64,000 nucleotides of DNA from Mycolicibacterium komossense (GTDB lineage: Bacteria > Actinomycetota > Actinomycetes > Mycobacteriales > Mycobacteriaceae), in assembly GCF_025822605.1 (NCBI RefSeq), contig NZ_JACKTY010000012.1:274010-338009 (forward strand). Reading direction: 5' to 3'. The position numbers and the translations under genes were made by a program. This document shows positions 12,649 through 22,617 of the stretch, in pieces. The number at the start of each line of letters is the position of its first letter. The first letter of the stretch is position 1. A model generated the notes under the pieces. It saw nothing but the letters and a program-made list of their open reading frames with translations. It was not told where the DNA came from and ran no database searches.

Positions 12649-13845
12649 TTGAGGTTGGACGGCGAAGACCGGATCAAACGCGGTGTTAAACGACCCGTTT
12701 TCGGATTGATAGCCGTGCTCATCCTGCTCGCCAGCATGCTGGCCTCGGGTGTGCAGGCCGATCCTGCCGATGACGCGTTGGCAAAGCTGAATGAATTGTC
12801 GCGGCAGGCCGAGCAGACCACAGAGGCCATGCACAGTGCGCAGCTTGACCTGAACAACAAGCTGGAGGCCCAGGCGGCTGCAGAGCGCAAACATAACGAC
12901 GACCTTGCCGCCGTCGATGCCACCAAGGCGCAGTTGGCAACCTTTCAGACCGGTGTGGATAAGTTTGCCGCCGCCATGTACATGGGTGGCCGGACCGACG
13001 GACTCAACGCGATGCTGACCGCTGAGTCGCCACAGGGACTGATCGACAAGTTGGCCGTCCAACGGGTGATGGCCACCGAGATGTCCGCGCAGATGGCCAA
13101 CTACAAGAAGCTCAGTGCCGAAGCAGTAACGGCCGAAGCCGCGTCGGCCGCGTCCGCCGACGCCGCCAAGACCGCCGCCGAGCAGGCCGCCGCCGTCCGG
13201 GCCGATCTGCAGTCCAAGCAGAGCAAGCTTCAGTTACAGATCGCCGTCGTCAAATCTCAGTACATGGCGCTGACGCCGGCCCAGCGCGTTGCCCTGGCCG
13301 CTCCTGCGCCCCCACCGCCGCCGGACGCGTTGCCCCCCGGTCCCGACGTACTGGCTGCGGGCCCGATGCCCGGCCTGCCGCCGGATGCACTTCCGCCTGA
13401 TGCCCCGTTGCCTCCCGAAGGTGCGCCGCCCGCTCCTGACGGGGTTCCCCCCGGCGATCTCGCACCGCCCGAGGGTGCGGTTCCCGCCCCTGGTGGTGGC
13501 GAAGGTGCCATCGCCGTCCAGGCAGCCCTGACCCGTGTCGGCTCCCCGTACTCCTGGGGTGCCGGTGGTCCGAGCGCTTTCGACTGCTCGGGTCTGGTGA
13601 TGTGGTCCTTCCAACAGGCCGGTATCTCGTTACCGCACTCCAGCCAGGCGCTGGCAGCAGGTGGACAGCCGGTATCGAGGGATGATCTGCAGCCCGGTGA
13701 CGTGATCAACTTCTACTCGGACGCCTCGCACACCGGCATCTACGTCGGCGACGGCATGGTGGTGCACGCGTCGACCTTCGGACAGCCGGTCAAGGTGGTG
13801 CCGATTGACGGCGCCGGCCCGTTCTACAACGCCCGTCGCTACTGA
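12649..13845 (+). CDS. Secreted NlpC/P60 peptidoglycan hydrolase with coiled-coil domain (Rv2190c type)
   Basis: 398 residues from TTG 12649, with AAGGAC 8 nt upstream. A signal sequence (about 18-38, cleavage near VQA-DP) leads to an alpha-helical coiled coil (about 40-205), as in the Rip proteins. A Pro/Ala/Gly-rich linker (about 215-280) follows, then a C-terminal NlpC/P60 domain. The catalytic residues are Cys in FDCSGL (about 308), His in SHTGIYVG and His in VVHAS. The family cleaves D-Glu-mDAP bonds in stem peptides. The coiled coil may act as a lid or partner-binding region. The next gene starts within its last 41 bp. Confidence 0.9.
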   Translation: MRLDGEDRIKRGVKRPVFGLIAVLILLASMLASGVQADPADDALAKLNELSRQAEQTTEAMHSAQLDLNNKLEAQAAAERKHNDDLAAVDATKAQLATFQTGVDKFAAAMYMGGRTDGLNAMLTAESPQGLIDKLAVQRVMATEMSAQMANYKKLSAEAVTAEAASAASADAAKTAAEQAAAVRADLQSKQSKLQLQIAVVKSQYMALTPAQRVALAAPAPPPPPDALPPGPDVLAAGPMPGLPPDALPPDAPLPPEGAPPAPDGVPPGDLAPPEGAVPAPGGGEGAIAVQAALTRVGSPYSWGAGGPSAFDCSGLVMWSFQQAGISLPHSSQALAAGGQPVSRDDLQPGDVINFYSDASHTGIYVGDGMVVHASTFGQPVKVVPIDGAGPFYNARRY

Positions 13846-14701
13846 CGGTCCCCAGCGCGGACGCAGTCGCTGGCCGGTACTGCTGGCAGTGATCCTGGTT
13901 GCCATCGGTCTGCTCGTTGGTGTTCGTCTGCTGAGCACACCGCCTGACGGTTCCGCCCCCACTGCGTCGTCGGCCGCGCACTCGCCGGCACCGCTGGTGG
14001 TCGGTGACGATCGCACGATCACCATGATCAGTCTCGGCGGTCCCCGCACCGATGCGCTGCTGGCCCGGGTGGGAGCGAATATCGGTGCGGCGGTCACCTC
14101 GGTGGAGGCGTTCTGGGGCACCGATTGGTCGCATGAAATCCTCGTCGTCGCCGCCGGGAGCGATGCCGAGTTCGCCGCGCAGGCCGGTCGGGGTACCGCC
14201 GCCGGCGCCGACATCGCCGCAGTCGCCGTCGCGGATTACGTGGACCCGTCGCATGGCGTGGCCACCGGTCAGCGCATCGTATTGGCCCCAGGCGCCAGCC
14301 AGATGAGCGACGCTGCACTGCGAATCGTCTTGGGGCACGAGCTTTTCCACTATGCGAGCCGAGCCGACACGGCGCTCGACGCGCCCCGCTGGCTGACCGA
14401 GGGAGTCGCCGACTACGTCGGTCGCCCCGCCACCGGGGTGCCCAAGGATGCGGAGGTACCCACTGCGCTGCCGTCGGATGCCGATTTCGCCGCCGACGGC
14501 CCAGCACTGTCGCTGGCCTATGACCGGGCCTGGTTGTTCGCCCGCTTCGTCGCCGACGAATACGGCGTGCCCGCGCTGCGAGAGCTGTATCAGCGGGTGT
14601 GCGGGCCAGGCCATATCGATGTGCCGATGGCGCTGCGGGAAACCCTGGGCGCGGGCCCTGACGATGTGCTGGCTCGCTGGCGCGCATGGTTCAGCCGGTA
14701 G
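13805..14701 (+). CDS. Membrane-anchored putative zinc peptidase (HExxH; Rv2189c type)
   Basis: 298 residues from TTG 13805, which overlaps the preceding gene by 41 bp; no ATG or GTG gives a better start before the membrane segment. One N-terminal helix (about 24-42) anchors an extracytoplasmic domain. HELFH (about residues 178-182) with a downstream Glu in LTEGVADY (about 198) is the gluzincin pattern of peptidase MA-like domains. The substrate is unknown. Location behind an NlpC/P60 hydrolase and before pimB' suggests an envelope role, by association only. Confidence 0.8.
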   Translation: MTAPARSTTPVATDGPQRGRSRWPVLLAVILVAIGLLVGVRLLSTPPDGSAPTASSAAHSPAPLVVGDDRTITMISLGGPRTDALLARVGANIGAAVTSVEAFWGTDWSHEILVVAAGSDAEFAAQAGRGTAAGADIAAVAVADYVDPSHGVATGQRIVLAPGASQMSDAALRIVLGHELFHYASRADTALDAPRWLTEGVADYVGRPATGVPKDAEVPTALPSDADFAADGPALSLAYDRAWLFARFVADEYGVPALRELYQRVCGPGHIDVPMALRETLGAGPDDVLARWRAWFSR

Positions 14702-14712
14702 CCTGACACCCG

Positions 14713-15843
14713 ATGCCCCGGGTCCTGCTTGTCACCAACGACTTTCCCCCCCGTAAGGGCGGAATCCAGTCGTATCTGGAGGAATTCGTCACCCGGCTCG
14801 CGGCGATGGGCAGCCACGAGCTGACTGTGTACGCGCCGCGGTGGAAGGACTGCCAGGCTTACGACGAACAGGTGTCCTTCGACGTGGTGCGGCACCCGAC
14901 CAGCCTGATGCTGCCCGAACCGTCCGTCGACTCCCGCATGCGCAGGCTCATCGAGAGCCGGGCCATCCAGACGGTCTGGTTCGGCGCGGCCGCCCCGTTG
15001 GCGCTGCTCGGCCCGCGGGCCCGGCAGGCCGGTGCCACCCGCGTGCTGGCCAGCACCCATGGTCACGAAGTGGGCTGGTCGATGCTGCCGGTGGCCCGAT
15101 CGGCGCTGCGCCGCATCGGAGACGGCACCGACGTCGTCACCTTCGTCAGCCGCTACACTCGCGGCCGATTCGCCTCCGCCTTCGGCCCCGACGCCGCCCT
15201 CGAGCACCTGCCGCCGGGCGTCGACACCGACCGGTTCCGTCCCGACCCGGCCGCGCGGGCCGAGCTGCGCCGCCGCTACGGTCTGGGCGAGCGGCCGACC
15301 GTGGTCTGCCTTTCGCGCCTGGTACCGAGGAAGGGCCAGGACATGCTGATCCGGGCACTGCCCGAGATCCGCCGGCGGGTGCCCGGCGCCGCGCTGGTGA
15401 TCGTCGGCGGCGGCCCATATCTGGACACGTTGCGCACGCTGGCCGGCCAGCACGATGTGACCGGCGATGTGGTGTTCACCGGGGGAGTGCCGGCCGCCGA
15501 ACTACCGGCCCACCATGCGATGGGCGACGTTTTCGCGATGCCGTGCCGCACGCGCGGCGCCGGCCTGGACGTCGAGGGCCTCGGGATCGTCTTCCTGGAG
15601 GCTTCGGCCAGCGGCGTGCCCGTCGTGGCGGGCGATTCCGGTGGCGCTCCCGAAACTGTGCAGGATCACCGCACCGGTCGCGTTGTCGATGGCAAGGCGC
15701 TCCACGAGATAACCGACGCCGTCGGCGAACTGCTGGCCGACCCCGATCGAGCCGCGCGGCTCGGCGCCAATGGACGCGACTGGGTTACATCGCAGTGGCG
15801 CTGGGACACGATGGCGGGCCGACTGTCCGACCTGCTGGGTTAG
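14713..15843 (+). CDS. pimB: GDP-mannose-dependent phosphatidylinositol monomannoside mannosyltransferase (PimB')
   Basis: 376 residues, ATG 14713. It is a GT4 family, GT-B fold enzyme. The N-terminal glycine loop is FPPRKGGIQSYL (about 11-22). The C-terminal nucleotide-sugar site is EGLGIVFLEASASGVPVV, with the two Glu of the E-x7-E motif. Rv2188c at the same place adds the second mannose to PIM1, forming PIM2 at the inner membrane face. Other LM/LAM genes (the GT87 enzyme at 21175 and mptA at 28493) lie within 16 kb. Confidence 0.93.
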   Translation: MPRVLLVTNDFPPRKGGIQSYLEEFVTRLAAMGSHELTVYAPRWKDCQAYDEQVSFDVVRHPTSLMLPEPSVDSRMRRLIESRAIQTVWFGAAAPLALLGPRARQAGATRVLASTHGHEVGWSMLPVARSALRRIGDGTDVVTFVSRYTRGRFASAFGPDAALEHLPPGVDTDRFRPDPAARAELRRRYGLGERPTVVCLSRLVPRKGQDMLIRALPEIRRRVPGAALVIVGGGPYLDTLRTLAGQHDVTGDVVFTGGVPAAELPAHHAMGDVFAMPCRTRGAGLDVEGLGIVFLEASASGVPVVAGDSGGAPETVQDHRTGRVVDGKALHEITDAVGELLADPDRAARLGANGRDWVTSQWRWDTMAGRLSDLLG

Positions 15844-15848
15844 TGGTC

Positions 15849-17654
15849 TCAGTCCTTCTGATAGATGGCGTCGATGTCGTCGGCGAACTTCTCGGCGACG
15901 ACCTTGCGTTTGACCTTCAGCGTCGGGGTCAGCTCGCCGGTCTCCTCGGTGAAGTCGACGGGCAGGATCCGGAACTTGCGGATCGACTCGGCATGCGAGA
16001 CAACGAGGTTGGCCTGTTTGACGGCGACATCGACCTCGGCCTTGAGGTCCGGGTCATTGGCCAGTTCGCCGACCGTGGCGCCCGCGGCTTTACCGTTGCG
16101 CTGCTTCCAGCCCACGAACGCTTCCGGGTCGATGGTGATCAGCGCCCCGATGAACGGCTGGTTGTCGCCCACCACCATCGCCTGGCTGATCAGCGGATGC
16201 GACCGCAGCTGGTCTTCGAGCACCGCGGGGGCGACGTTCTTGCCGCCCGCGGTCACGATGAGTTCTTTTTTGCGCCCGACGATCTTCAGGAAACCGTCCT
16301 TGTCGACGTCGCCGAGGTCGCCGGTGTGGAACCAGCCGTCGGAGATGGCGTCGTTGGTCGCCTGCTCGTTGTGCCAGTACCCGTCGAACACCACCCCGCC
16401 CTGCACCAGCAGCTCGCCGTCTTCGGCGATCCGCATGCTGTTGCCGGGCAACAGCTTTCCGACAGTGCCGACCTTCATATCGCCGACCCGGTTGACGGTG
16501 ATGGCCGCGCTGGTCTCGGTCAGCCCGTAGCCCTCGTAGATGTTGAGCCCGACGCCACGGTAGAAGTGGCACAACCGGGCACCCAGTGGTGCGCCGCCCG
16601 AGATCGACGCGTGGCAGTCGCCTCCGAGGGCAGCCCGCAACTTGCCGTACACCAGCTTGTCGAAGACCGCGTGTTTGACGCGCAGCAGCGGCGACGGCCC
16701 GAACCTGTTGTCCTGCGCCTCACTCCATTCCACCGCGGTCTTCGCGGCCACGGCGAAGATCTTGCCCTTGCCGTCGTTGGCCGCATTCTGCTCGGCGGTG
16801 TTGTAGACCTTCTCGAAGACACGCGGAACGGATACCACCAGCGTCGGTTTGAAGACCGAGAACATCGGTACCAGATTCTTGATGTCGCTGGTGAATCCGA
16901 CGGTCACCTTGTTCTGGAAGGCAGCGATCGTGATGGCTCGCGCCAGCACATGTGCCAGCGGCAGGAAGACCAGCAGCCGCTCACCTTTCTGCAGCAAAGT
17001 CGGGCAGGATGCTTTGGCGCCGCGGGTCTCGTAGATCAAGTTCGAGTGGGTGAGCTGGCAGCCCTTGGGCCGTCCGGTGGTACCCGAGGTGTAGATCAGC
17101 GTGGCGGGGTCGTCAGCGCGCAGCGCATCGACGCGCTGCTGGTACTCCGCCGGATCCACCGAGGCACCTGATTCGGTGAGCTGGTCGAGTGCCTTCGGGC
17201 CTGAGCCGTCGATATGGAAGACGCGGCGCAGATCAGGTAGGTCGCCGACGAGTTCGGCGACCAGGGTGGCGTGCGCGTCGGTCTCGGCGAACAGCAGTAC
17301 CGCGCCGGAGTCCTGCAGCACCCAGCGGACCTGCTCGGCCGAGCTGGTCTCGTAGATCGGTACGGTCAGGGCGCCGACCGAGAGAATCGCGAAATCGAGG
17401 ATGGCCCACTCGTAGCGGGTGGCGCTCAGAATGGCCACCCGGTCACCGGCTTGCACGCCCTCGGCGATCAGTCCAAGGGCTGCGGAACGGATCTGCGCCG
17501 CCGCCTGCTTGGCTGTGACGTCGGTCCATGCGCCGTCGCTCAGGCGCTGATAGATGACGTAATCGGGATCGTCGCGCTCGTGTTCGAAGACGGCGGCGAC
17601 GATGGTGTCGTTCTTGCCCACTGGAAACGATGCGGGAACATTCAACTCACGCAA
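15849..17654 (-). CDS. fadD15: Long-chain fatty-acid CoA ligase FadD15
   Basis: 601 residues, ATG 17654. The AMP-binding motif [13 protein letters not shown] lies near residue 180. The gating segment YGLTETSAA (about 375) and the [15 protein letters not shown] region (about 443) complete an intact acyl-adenylating enzyme. It activates fatty acids to acyl-CoA with ATP; M. tuberculosis FadD15 is of the acyl-CoA synthetase rather than the acyl-AMP ligase class. It is tail-to-tail with pimB', 5 bp between stops. Confidence 0.93.
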   Translation of the reverse strand: MRELNVPASFPVGKNDTIVAAVFEHERDDPDYVIYQRLSDGAWTDVTAKQAAAQIRSAALGLIAEGVQAGDRVAILSATRYEWAILDFAILSVGALTVPIYETSSAEQVRWVLQDSGAVLLFAETDAHATLVAELVGDLPDLRRVFHIDGSGPKALDQLTESGASVDPAEYQQRVDALRADDPATLIYTSGTTGRPKGCQLTHSNLIYETRGAKASCPTLLQKGERLLVFLPLAHVLARAITIAAFQNKVTVGFTSDIKNLVPMFSVFKPTLVVSVPRVFEKVYNTAEQNAANDGKGKIFAVAAKTAVEWSEAQDNRFGPSPLLRVKHAVFDKLVYGKLRAALGGDCHASISGGAPLGARLCHFYRGVGLNIYEGYGLTETSAAITVNRVGDMKVGTVGKLLPGNSMRIAEDGELLVQGGVVFDGYWHNEQATNDAISDGWFHTGDLGDVDKDGFLKIVGRKKELIVTAGGKNVAPAVLEDQLRSHPLISQAMVVGDNQPFIGALITIDPEAFVGWKQRNGKAAGATVGELANDPDLKAEVDVAVKQANLVVSHAESIRKFRILPVDFTEETGELTPTLKVKRKVVAEKFADDIDAIYQKD

Positions 17655-17816
17655 TTGTCAGACCTTTCCAGGGCGGCGAAGGCTACCCAAACGCTCGCTA
17701 CTCATACGCCTGGGTAGCTGTGTGTCCAGCCTAGTCGGCACAATGTGCGCAATGTGAGCGGCTTCACTGTTGGAGTGGGGTCCGGGGCCGGGGCACCGAT
17801 GTGTGAAGCTATGCCG

Positions 17817-18206
17817 ATGAACAGCATCCAGGTGGCCGACGAGACCTTCGTCGCGATGGATGGCGTGACGGTGGGTGCGGTCATCTCCGAGCCGACCCGC
17901 TGGCGCCGCTGGTGGCCGGACCTGCACCTGCAGGTCGTAGAACAGCGCGGCGAGGCGGGTATCCGCTGGACCGTCACAGGTGCGTTGACCGGCACCATGG
18001 AGGTGTGGCTCGAGCCCATGCTCGACGGCGTCATCCTGCACTATTTCCTGCACGCCGAGCCGTCCGGCGCGGCGGCCTGGGAGTTGGCCAGGATGAATCT
18101 GGTGAAGATGAATCACAACCGCAGGGTGGCGGGTAAACGGATGGCTTTCGAGGTCAAACTCGAGCTCGAGCGCTCGCGTCCCGTCGGGGTGGCGCCGCAG
18201 CCCTGA
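17817..18206 (+). CDS. SRPBCC-like conserved protein (Rv2186c type)
   Basis: 129 residues from ATG 17817, the length and start (MN-IQVADETF) of Rv2186c as I remember it; the frame is open to 17745. The sequence has a WRRWWPDLHL segment, alternating strands and a C-terminal helix with basic residues, compatible with a START/polyketide-cyclase-like fold that holds a hydrophobic ligand. No catalytic residues are evident. It lies beside another SRPBCC protein and divergent from fadD15, so a lipid-related role is a reasonable guess. Confidence 0.85.
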   Translation: MNSIQVADETFVAMDGVTVGAVISEPTRWRRWWPDLHLQVVEQRGEAGIRWTVTGALTGTMEVWLEPMLDGVILHYFLHAEPSGAAAWELARMNLVKMNHNRRVAGKRMAFEVKLELERSRPVGVAPQP

Positions 18207-18309
18207 TACTCCGGTGGTGAACTTCGGGGGAGGGTAGCGTTTCAACTTGGATACTTATGAGTCTGATGGGCTCCGCGAATTCGGCTCGGACAGGTAGGAC
18301 AACGACCAG

Positions 18310-18744
18310 GTGGCACATAAAACCGCGCAAACCATCTACATCGATGCCGATCCCGACACGGTGATGGACGTCATCGCCGACATCGGCTCGTATCCGGAGT
18401 GGGTCAAGGAGTACCAGGAGACCGAGGTCCTGGAGACCGACGGTGCCGGCCTCCCCAAAACCGCCCGGCTGGTGCTCGACGCCGCCGTACTCAAGGACAC
18501 CATGGTGCTCGCTTACGAGTGGCCGGCTGATCGCGCCTCGGTGCAGTGGTCGCTGGTGTCCAGTTCGTTGCTGAAGGCGGTGGACGGTGCATATCGCTTG
18601 TCGCCCAAGGGATCTGGCACCGACGTCACATACGAGTTGTCGGTCGATCTGATGATCCCGATGATCGGACTGCTGAAGCGCAAGGCTGAGCGGCGGCTGA
18701 CCGACTCGGCGCTGAAAGACCTGAAGAAACGAGTCGAGGGCTGA
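18310..18744 (+). CDS. SRPBCC (polyketide cyclase/START) family protein (Rv2185c type)
   Basis: 144 residues, GTG 18310. It begins with the family pattern: a first strand (QTIYIDADPDTVMDVIADI), a YPEWVKEYQE segment at residues about 33-42, a beta-sheet core and a long C-terminal helix (ADSALKDLKKRV-like). It probably binds a hydrophobic ligand in the helix-grip cavity. Its stop codon overlaps the apparent CTG start of the ArsA-like ATPase, so the two are probably translationally coupled. Confidence 0.88.
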   Translation: MAHKTAQTIYIDADPDTVMDVIADIGSYPEWVKEYQETEVLETDGAGLPKTARLVLDAAVLKDTMVLAYEWPADRASVQWSLVSSSLLKAVDGAYRLSPKGSGTDVTYELSVDLMIPMIGLLKRKAERRLTDSALKDLKKRVEG

Positions 18745-20003
18745 CGGAATCCAGCGAGGCCGACACTGCCGGCCGGGCCCGGATCAGCCTTTTCGTCGGC
18801 AAAGGCGGGGTCGGCAAGTCGACGCTGGCCGCGGCCACCGCCGTCCGCGAAGCCCGCGCGGGTCAACGCGTGCTGGCCATTTCCACCGATCAAGCCCATT
18901 CGCTCGGCGACGTGTTCGGCGTGCCGGTACCGCCGACCGGCGAACGGACCCCGGTGCGGGTGCTCGCCGAGATGGACCCCGGCGGATTCCTCGACGCGCT
19001 CGCACTGGACACCCTGGTGCTGCTGGAGAGCCGCTGGCGCGAGATCGCCCGCCCGCTGGGCGAACGGTTCCCGCAGTCCGAACTGGGAGACGTTGCGCCA
19101 GAAGAACTCTCGGCTGTCCCAGGGATTCAGGAGGTACTGGGCCTGCACGAGGTGGGCGAATTGGCCGCCTCAGGACAGTGGGATCACATCGTGGTGGATT
19201 GCGCGTCGACCGCCGACGCCCTGCGGATGCTCACGCTGCCCGCCACCTTCGGGCTTTACCTGGAGCGGGCCTGGCCGCGGCACCGGCGCCTGAGCTCGGG
19301 ATCGGATCCGACGTCGTCGGCCGTGGTGGATCTGTTGGAGCGCATCAGTGCGGGGGTGGAGCAGCTGTCCACTCTGCTGGCCGACGGCACCGCGGTCAGC
19401 GCGCATCTGGTGCTGACCGCCGAGCGGGTGGTGGCCGCCGAAGCGGTCCGCACCTTGGGCGCGCTAGCACTGATGGGGGTCAGCGTTGGCCAGCTGATCG
19501 TCAATCAGGTGCTGATCCAAGACGATTCTTACGAGTACCGGAACCTGCCTGATCATCCGGCATTCGACTGGTATTCCGAACGCATCGCCGAGCAGCGCAC
19601 GGTGCTCGACGAACTGGGTGCGATCATCGGTGACGTCGAGTTGGTGCTGGCTCCGCACCTGGCGTGCGAGCCGATCGGGGCCAAAGCCCTGCACCAGCTG
19701 CTCGACAACGTCATCCGCCGAGACGGGTCGGCGCCCCCTGGACCGCTGCGGCCGGTAGTCGATCTGGAGTCCGGGTCGGGTTTGGAATCGGTGTACCGGA
19801 TGCAGCTACAGTTGCCCCAGGTCGATTCCGGCTCGCTGACTCTGGGCCGCGTCGACGACGACTTGATCATCGGTGTGGGAGGGATGCGCCGTCGCGTTCG
19901 GCTGGCGTCCGTTCTGCGTCGGTGCGTGGTGCTCGACGCGCAGCTCAAGGGCAGTGAGCTGACCGTACGTTTTCGACCGAATCCGGAGGTGTGGCCGGCG
20001 TGA
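18741..20003 (+). CDS. ArsA/GET3-like ATPase (Rv2184c type) with apparent CTG start
   Basis: 420 residues if started at CTG 18741. The deviant P-loop FVGKGGVGKST (about residues 19-29) is followed by STDQAHSLGDVFG, the switch I region of ArsA/Get3 ATPases. No ATG, GTG or TTG in frame precedes the P-loop. The first one, GTG 18870, would delete it, so a non-standard start is forced. CTG 18741 overlaps the upstream TGA as CTGA and continues as TESSEAD. Family members are soluble ATPases for anion export or protein targeting. No arsenic genes are nearby, so the client is unknown. Confidence 0.82.
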   Translation: MTESSEADTAGRARISLFVGKGGVGKSTLAAATAVREARAGQRVLAISTDQAHSLGDVFGVPVPPTGERTPVRVLAEMDPGGFLDALALDTLVLLESRWREIARPLGERFPQSELGDVAPEELSAVPGIQEVLGLHEVGELAASGQWDHIVVDCASTADALRMLTLPATFGLYLERAWPRHRRLSSGSDPTSSAVVDLLERISAGVEQLSTLLADGTAVSAHLVLTAERVVAAEAVRTLGALALMGVSVGQLIVNQVLIQDDSYEYRNLPDHPAFDWYSERIAEQRTVLDELGAIIGDVELVLAPHLACEPIGAKALHQLLDNVIRRDGSAPPGPLRPVVDLESGSGLESVYRMQLQLPQVDSGSLTLGRVDDDLIIGVGGMRRRVRLASVLRRCVVLDAQLKGSELTVRFRPNPEVWPA

Positions 20004-20419
20004 ATGACTCTGGCTCACCCACGGGTCATGACGACCTGGGCCCGGAGTTGCGGCAGCTGGCGCAGGCCATCCTGGACCGGATCGACCCCGCGGTGCGCGG
20101 CGCGGCAGCGATGGCCGCCGCCCGGTCCGCGGGCGACCCCGGCCGGTGCCAAGTCCTCTGGTGTCCGGTATGCGCCTTGGCGGCGCTGGTGACGGGGGAG
20201 GAGCATCCGCTACTCACCATGATCGGTGAGCACAGCGTCGCGTTGCTGACTGTGATCCGCATGATGGTCGATGGTTCCGCCATGCCCACGCCGCCCCCTG
20301 CGCCCGCACCCGAGCCGCCCGACGGCGCCCACCCGGACGGGCCGCCGGACCAGGAGCCCCCCGAGGTGCGGCCGACGACAGGGCGCTACCAGCCGATCAC
20401 CATCATCGTCGAGGAGTAG
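20000..20419 (+). CDS. Conserved protein with CxxC motif and Pro-rich tail (Rv2183c type)
   Basis: 139 residues from GTG 20000, which shares GTGA with the ATPase stop (an in-frame GTG 19991 is possible). An alpha-helical N-terminal half contains CQVLWCPVC (about 49-57), which could bind zinc or take part in redox chemistry. Residues about 95-125 are Pro/Glu-rich low complexity. It is coupled to the ArsA-like ATPase and may be its partner, which is inference from context. Confidence 0.82.
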   Translation: MNDSGSPTGHDDLGPELRQLAQAILDRIDPAVRGAAAMAAARSAGDPGRCQVLWCPVCALAALVTGEEHPLLTMIGEHSVALLTVIRMMVDGSAMPTPPPAPAPEPPDGAHPDGPPDQEPPEVRPTTGRYQPITIIVEE

Positions 20420-20516
20420 TCCGGGAGCGGCGAGAGTCGCGCTGTGGTCGCATCCACACCCGGTGGGTAAAGTTGTCGCAGAGCACTGTCTGGTGCGTCC
20501 CGGAGCGGGAGGGTCC

Positions 20517-21257
20517 ATGTGGTATTGGCTGTTCAAGTATGTGTTCATGGGACCGCTGTTGACCCTACTTGGCCGGCCGAAAGTTGAAGGCTTAGAGCAC
20601 GTTCCGTCCAACGGCGCGGCCATCTTGGCCAGCAACCATCTCGCCGTCGCAGACAGCTTCTATCTCCCTCTGACTGTGCGCCGGCGGATCACGTTCCTGG
20701 CCAAGGCCGAGTACTTCACCGGCACCGGCCTCAAGGGCTGGTTCCAGCGGTGGTTCTACACCGTGGCCGGGCAGGTGCCGATCGACCGCACCGACGCCGA
20801 TTCCGCGCAGAGTGCGCTGACCACCGCTGCGCGCATCCTGGACCAGGGCAAGTTGCTCGGGATGTATCCCGAAGGCACCCGCTCGCCGGATGGCCGGCTC
20901 TACAAGGGCAAGACCGGCCTGGCGCGCCTCGCGCTGGAGAGCGGTGTTCCCGTGATCCCGGTGGCGATGATCGGCACGGACGTCGTCAACCCGCCGGGCA
21001 GCAAGATGTGGCGATTCGGCCAGGTGACGGTCCGGTTCGGTAAGCCGATGGACTTCTCCCGCTTCGAGGGGCTGGCCGGAAACCGCTTCATCGAACGGGC
21101 CGTCATCGACGAGGTGATCTACGAGCTGATGCAGCTCTCGGGCCAGGAGTACGTCGACTTGTACGCCGCGAGCCTCAAAAACGATGCAGCGGCTGAGGCG
21201 AATCCTGCTGCGGCGCAGCAGCCTGCCGCTCGGATTCCGGAGTCGGCGGCGGGTTGA
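20517..21257 (+). CDS. 1-acyl-sn-glycerol-3-phosphate acyltransferase-like protein (Rv2182c type)
   Basis: 246 residues. ATG 20517 is preceded by GCGGGAGGG at about 6 nt; the longer open frame is discarded because it runs through the previous gene. It has the PlsC signature NHLAVAD (His41, Asp46) and the substrate motif [10 protein letters not shown] (about 117-126). The family acylates lysophosphatidate at the membrane. Surrounded by mannolipid genes, it may instead acylate an envelope glycolipid precursor; the sequence alone cannot decide. Its last 83 bp overlap the opposite-strand mannosyltransferase gene. Confidence 0.9.
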   Translation: MWYWLFKYVFMGPLLTLLGRPKVEGLEHVPSNGAAILASNHLAVADSFYLPLTVRRRITFLAKAEYFTGTGLKGWFQRWFYTVAGQVPIDRTDADSAQSALTTAARILDQGKLLGMYPEGTRSPDGRLYKGKTGLARLALESGVPVIPVAMIGTDVVNPPGSKMWRFGQVTVRFGKPMDFSRFEGLAGNRFIERAVIDEVIYELMQLSGQEYVDLYAASLKNDAAAEANPAAAQQPAARIPESAAG

Positions 21258-22530
21258 CCCGCCGCGACGTGGCCGTCAGCCCGGCCACCGCGATCAGCGC
21301 CAGCGCCCACCACACGTAGGAACCGCCGGCCAACTGGCGCCACCACGAGGCGTCGGCCTCGTGGTGTTTGGGCATCAGGTCGAGCGGCGTCCACACCAAC
21401 AGCGCCACCCCCATCACGCCGACGACGGCCAGTGCCGCGTTGCGCCGGCGGTAGGCCAGCACCGCGACGATGACGAGTGTCGGTAGCACCCAGACCCAGT
21501 GGTGGGACCACGACACCGGCGAGACCACCAGTCCGAAGAGGGCGATGCAGACCAGCGCGAGTGGTTCGGCGTCGTCGATCGATGCCTCGTCGGCCGATTT
21601 GAGCACCCGTCGGGCCGCCCACACCGTCAGCCCCAGCGCCGCGAAGCACGCGACGGTCCACAACGCGAACTGTGTTGTTTCACCGAGTTCGATCCGGGCC
21701 AGCGCGCCGGCGATGTTCTGATTGGTGTTCAGCGCGGCACTGCCGATCCGGTCGGTATGGCGGATGGTGGTCGACCAGTACTCCACGGAATCGCGCCATG
21801 CCAGTACCGCGCCGATCAGGGACGCGACGATGAAGGACACGAACGCGGTGACCGCGGCGCGGGTGTCGCGGCGCAGCAGGAAATACAGCAGGAACACCGC
21901 GGGGGTCAGTTTGAGCGCGATGGCCAGGCCGACCAGGATTCCGCGGGGCCACGGGGTACGGCGTGGCACACAGTCGGCGATCACCAGCGTCATCAGGACG
22001 ACGTTGATCTGGCCGAAGTCGAAGTTCGCCTGGATCGGCTCGAGATAGATCATGGCGGTGCCCACGATCGCCAGCGCCAGCCAGGAGCGTCGCAGCCAGG
22101 CCGGTTCGGAGGTGACGCCGATCCATGCCTGGGATGGGCCCCACACATCGAGTCGGTTCAGCACCAATACGGTCGAGACCACTAGAAGTACCAGCGTCGT
22201 GCAGGTGATCGCGACACTGGCTGCGTCGAAGGACATCCAGGCGAACGGGCTGAACACGATCGCCGACAAGGGGGGATAGGTGAACGGCAATCCCAAACCG
22301 ATGGTGGTGAGGAAGGTGGCGTCACCGGCGTACAGCGACTGGCCGCCGAGCCAGGCCTGCCCGCCCATCCGGTAGACCTCGATGTCGATGCGGTACGGGA
22401 GGTGGCCGAGTACCTGCCACGCGGCGTAGATGAACACCAGCACTGACGCCGCCTGGAAGGCACGCCATGCCACGCGCCGCCAGTTGCGCCCGAGCCAACT
22501 GCCCGCGCCGGGCCACCGCCGATTACTCAT
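21175..22530 (-). CDS. GT87 polyprenyl-phosphomannose-dependent alpha-1,2-mannosyltransferase (Rv2181 type)
   Basis: 451 residues, ATG 22530. It is a multi-pass GT-C protein with about ten hydrophobic helices. The first periplasmic loop holds the acidic site [10 protein letters not shown] (about residues 48-57) and [13 protein letters not shown], typical of GT87. Rv2181 adds the alpha-1,2-mannose branches to the lipomannan/lipoarabinomannan backbone on the outer face. The C-terminus is a short Pro/Gln-rich tail, encoded where it overlaps the acyltransferase gene antiparallel. Confidence 0.9.
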   Translation of the reverse strand: MSNRRWPGAGSWLGRNWRRVAWRAFQAASVLVFIYAAWQVLGHLPYRIDIEVYRMGGQAWLGGQSLYAGDATFLTTIGLGLPFTYPPLSAIVFSPFAWMSFDAASVAITCTTLVLLVVSTVLVLNRLDVWGPSQAWIGVTSEPAWLRRSWLALAIVGTAMIYLEPIQANFDFGQINVVLMTLVIADCVPRRTPWPRGILVGLAIALKLTPAVFLLYFLLRRDTRAAVTAFVSFIVASLIGAVLAWRDSVEYWSTTIRHTDRIGSAALNTNQNIAGALARIELGETTQFALWTVACFAALGLTVWAARRVLKSADEASIDDAEPLALVCIALFGLVVSPVSWSHHWVWVLPTLVIVAVLAYRRRNAALAVVGVMGVALLVWTPLDLMPKHHEADASWWRQLAGGSYVWWALALIAVAGLTATSRRVNPPPTPESERQAAAPQQDSPQPLHRF

Positions 22531-22617
22531 GACCCGAACAGACTATCGGTGTCGGCGCCACCGGCGGTGAATCCCACCGGCGGGAATTCTCCGCCCAGGT
22601 GGAGGTATCTTTTGCCC

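Noticed and set aside
14841..17171. 776-residue + frame across pimB' and fadD15
   Set aside because: It shadows pimB' in another frame and then runs antisense to fadD15; both true genes have intact catalytic motifs.
18870..20003. Shorter ArsA-like protein from GTG 18870
   Set aside because: It would remove the GKGGVGKST nucleotide-binding loop that is clearly encoded just upstream in the same frame.
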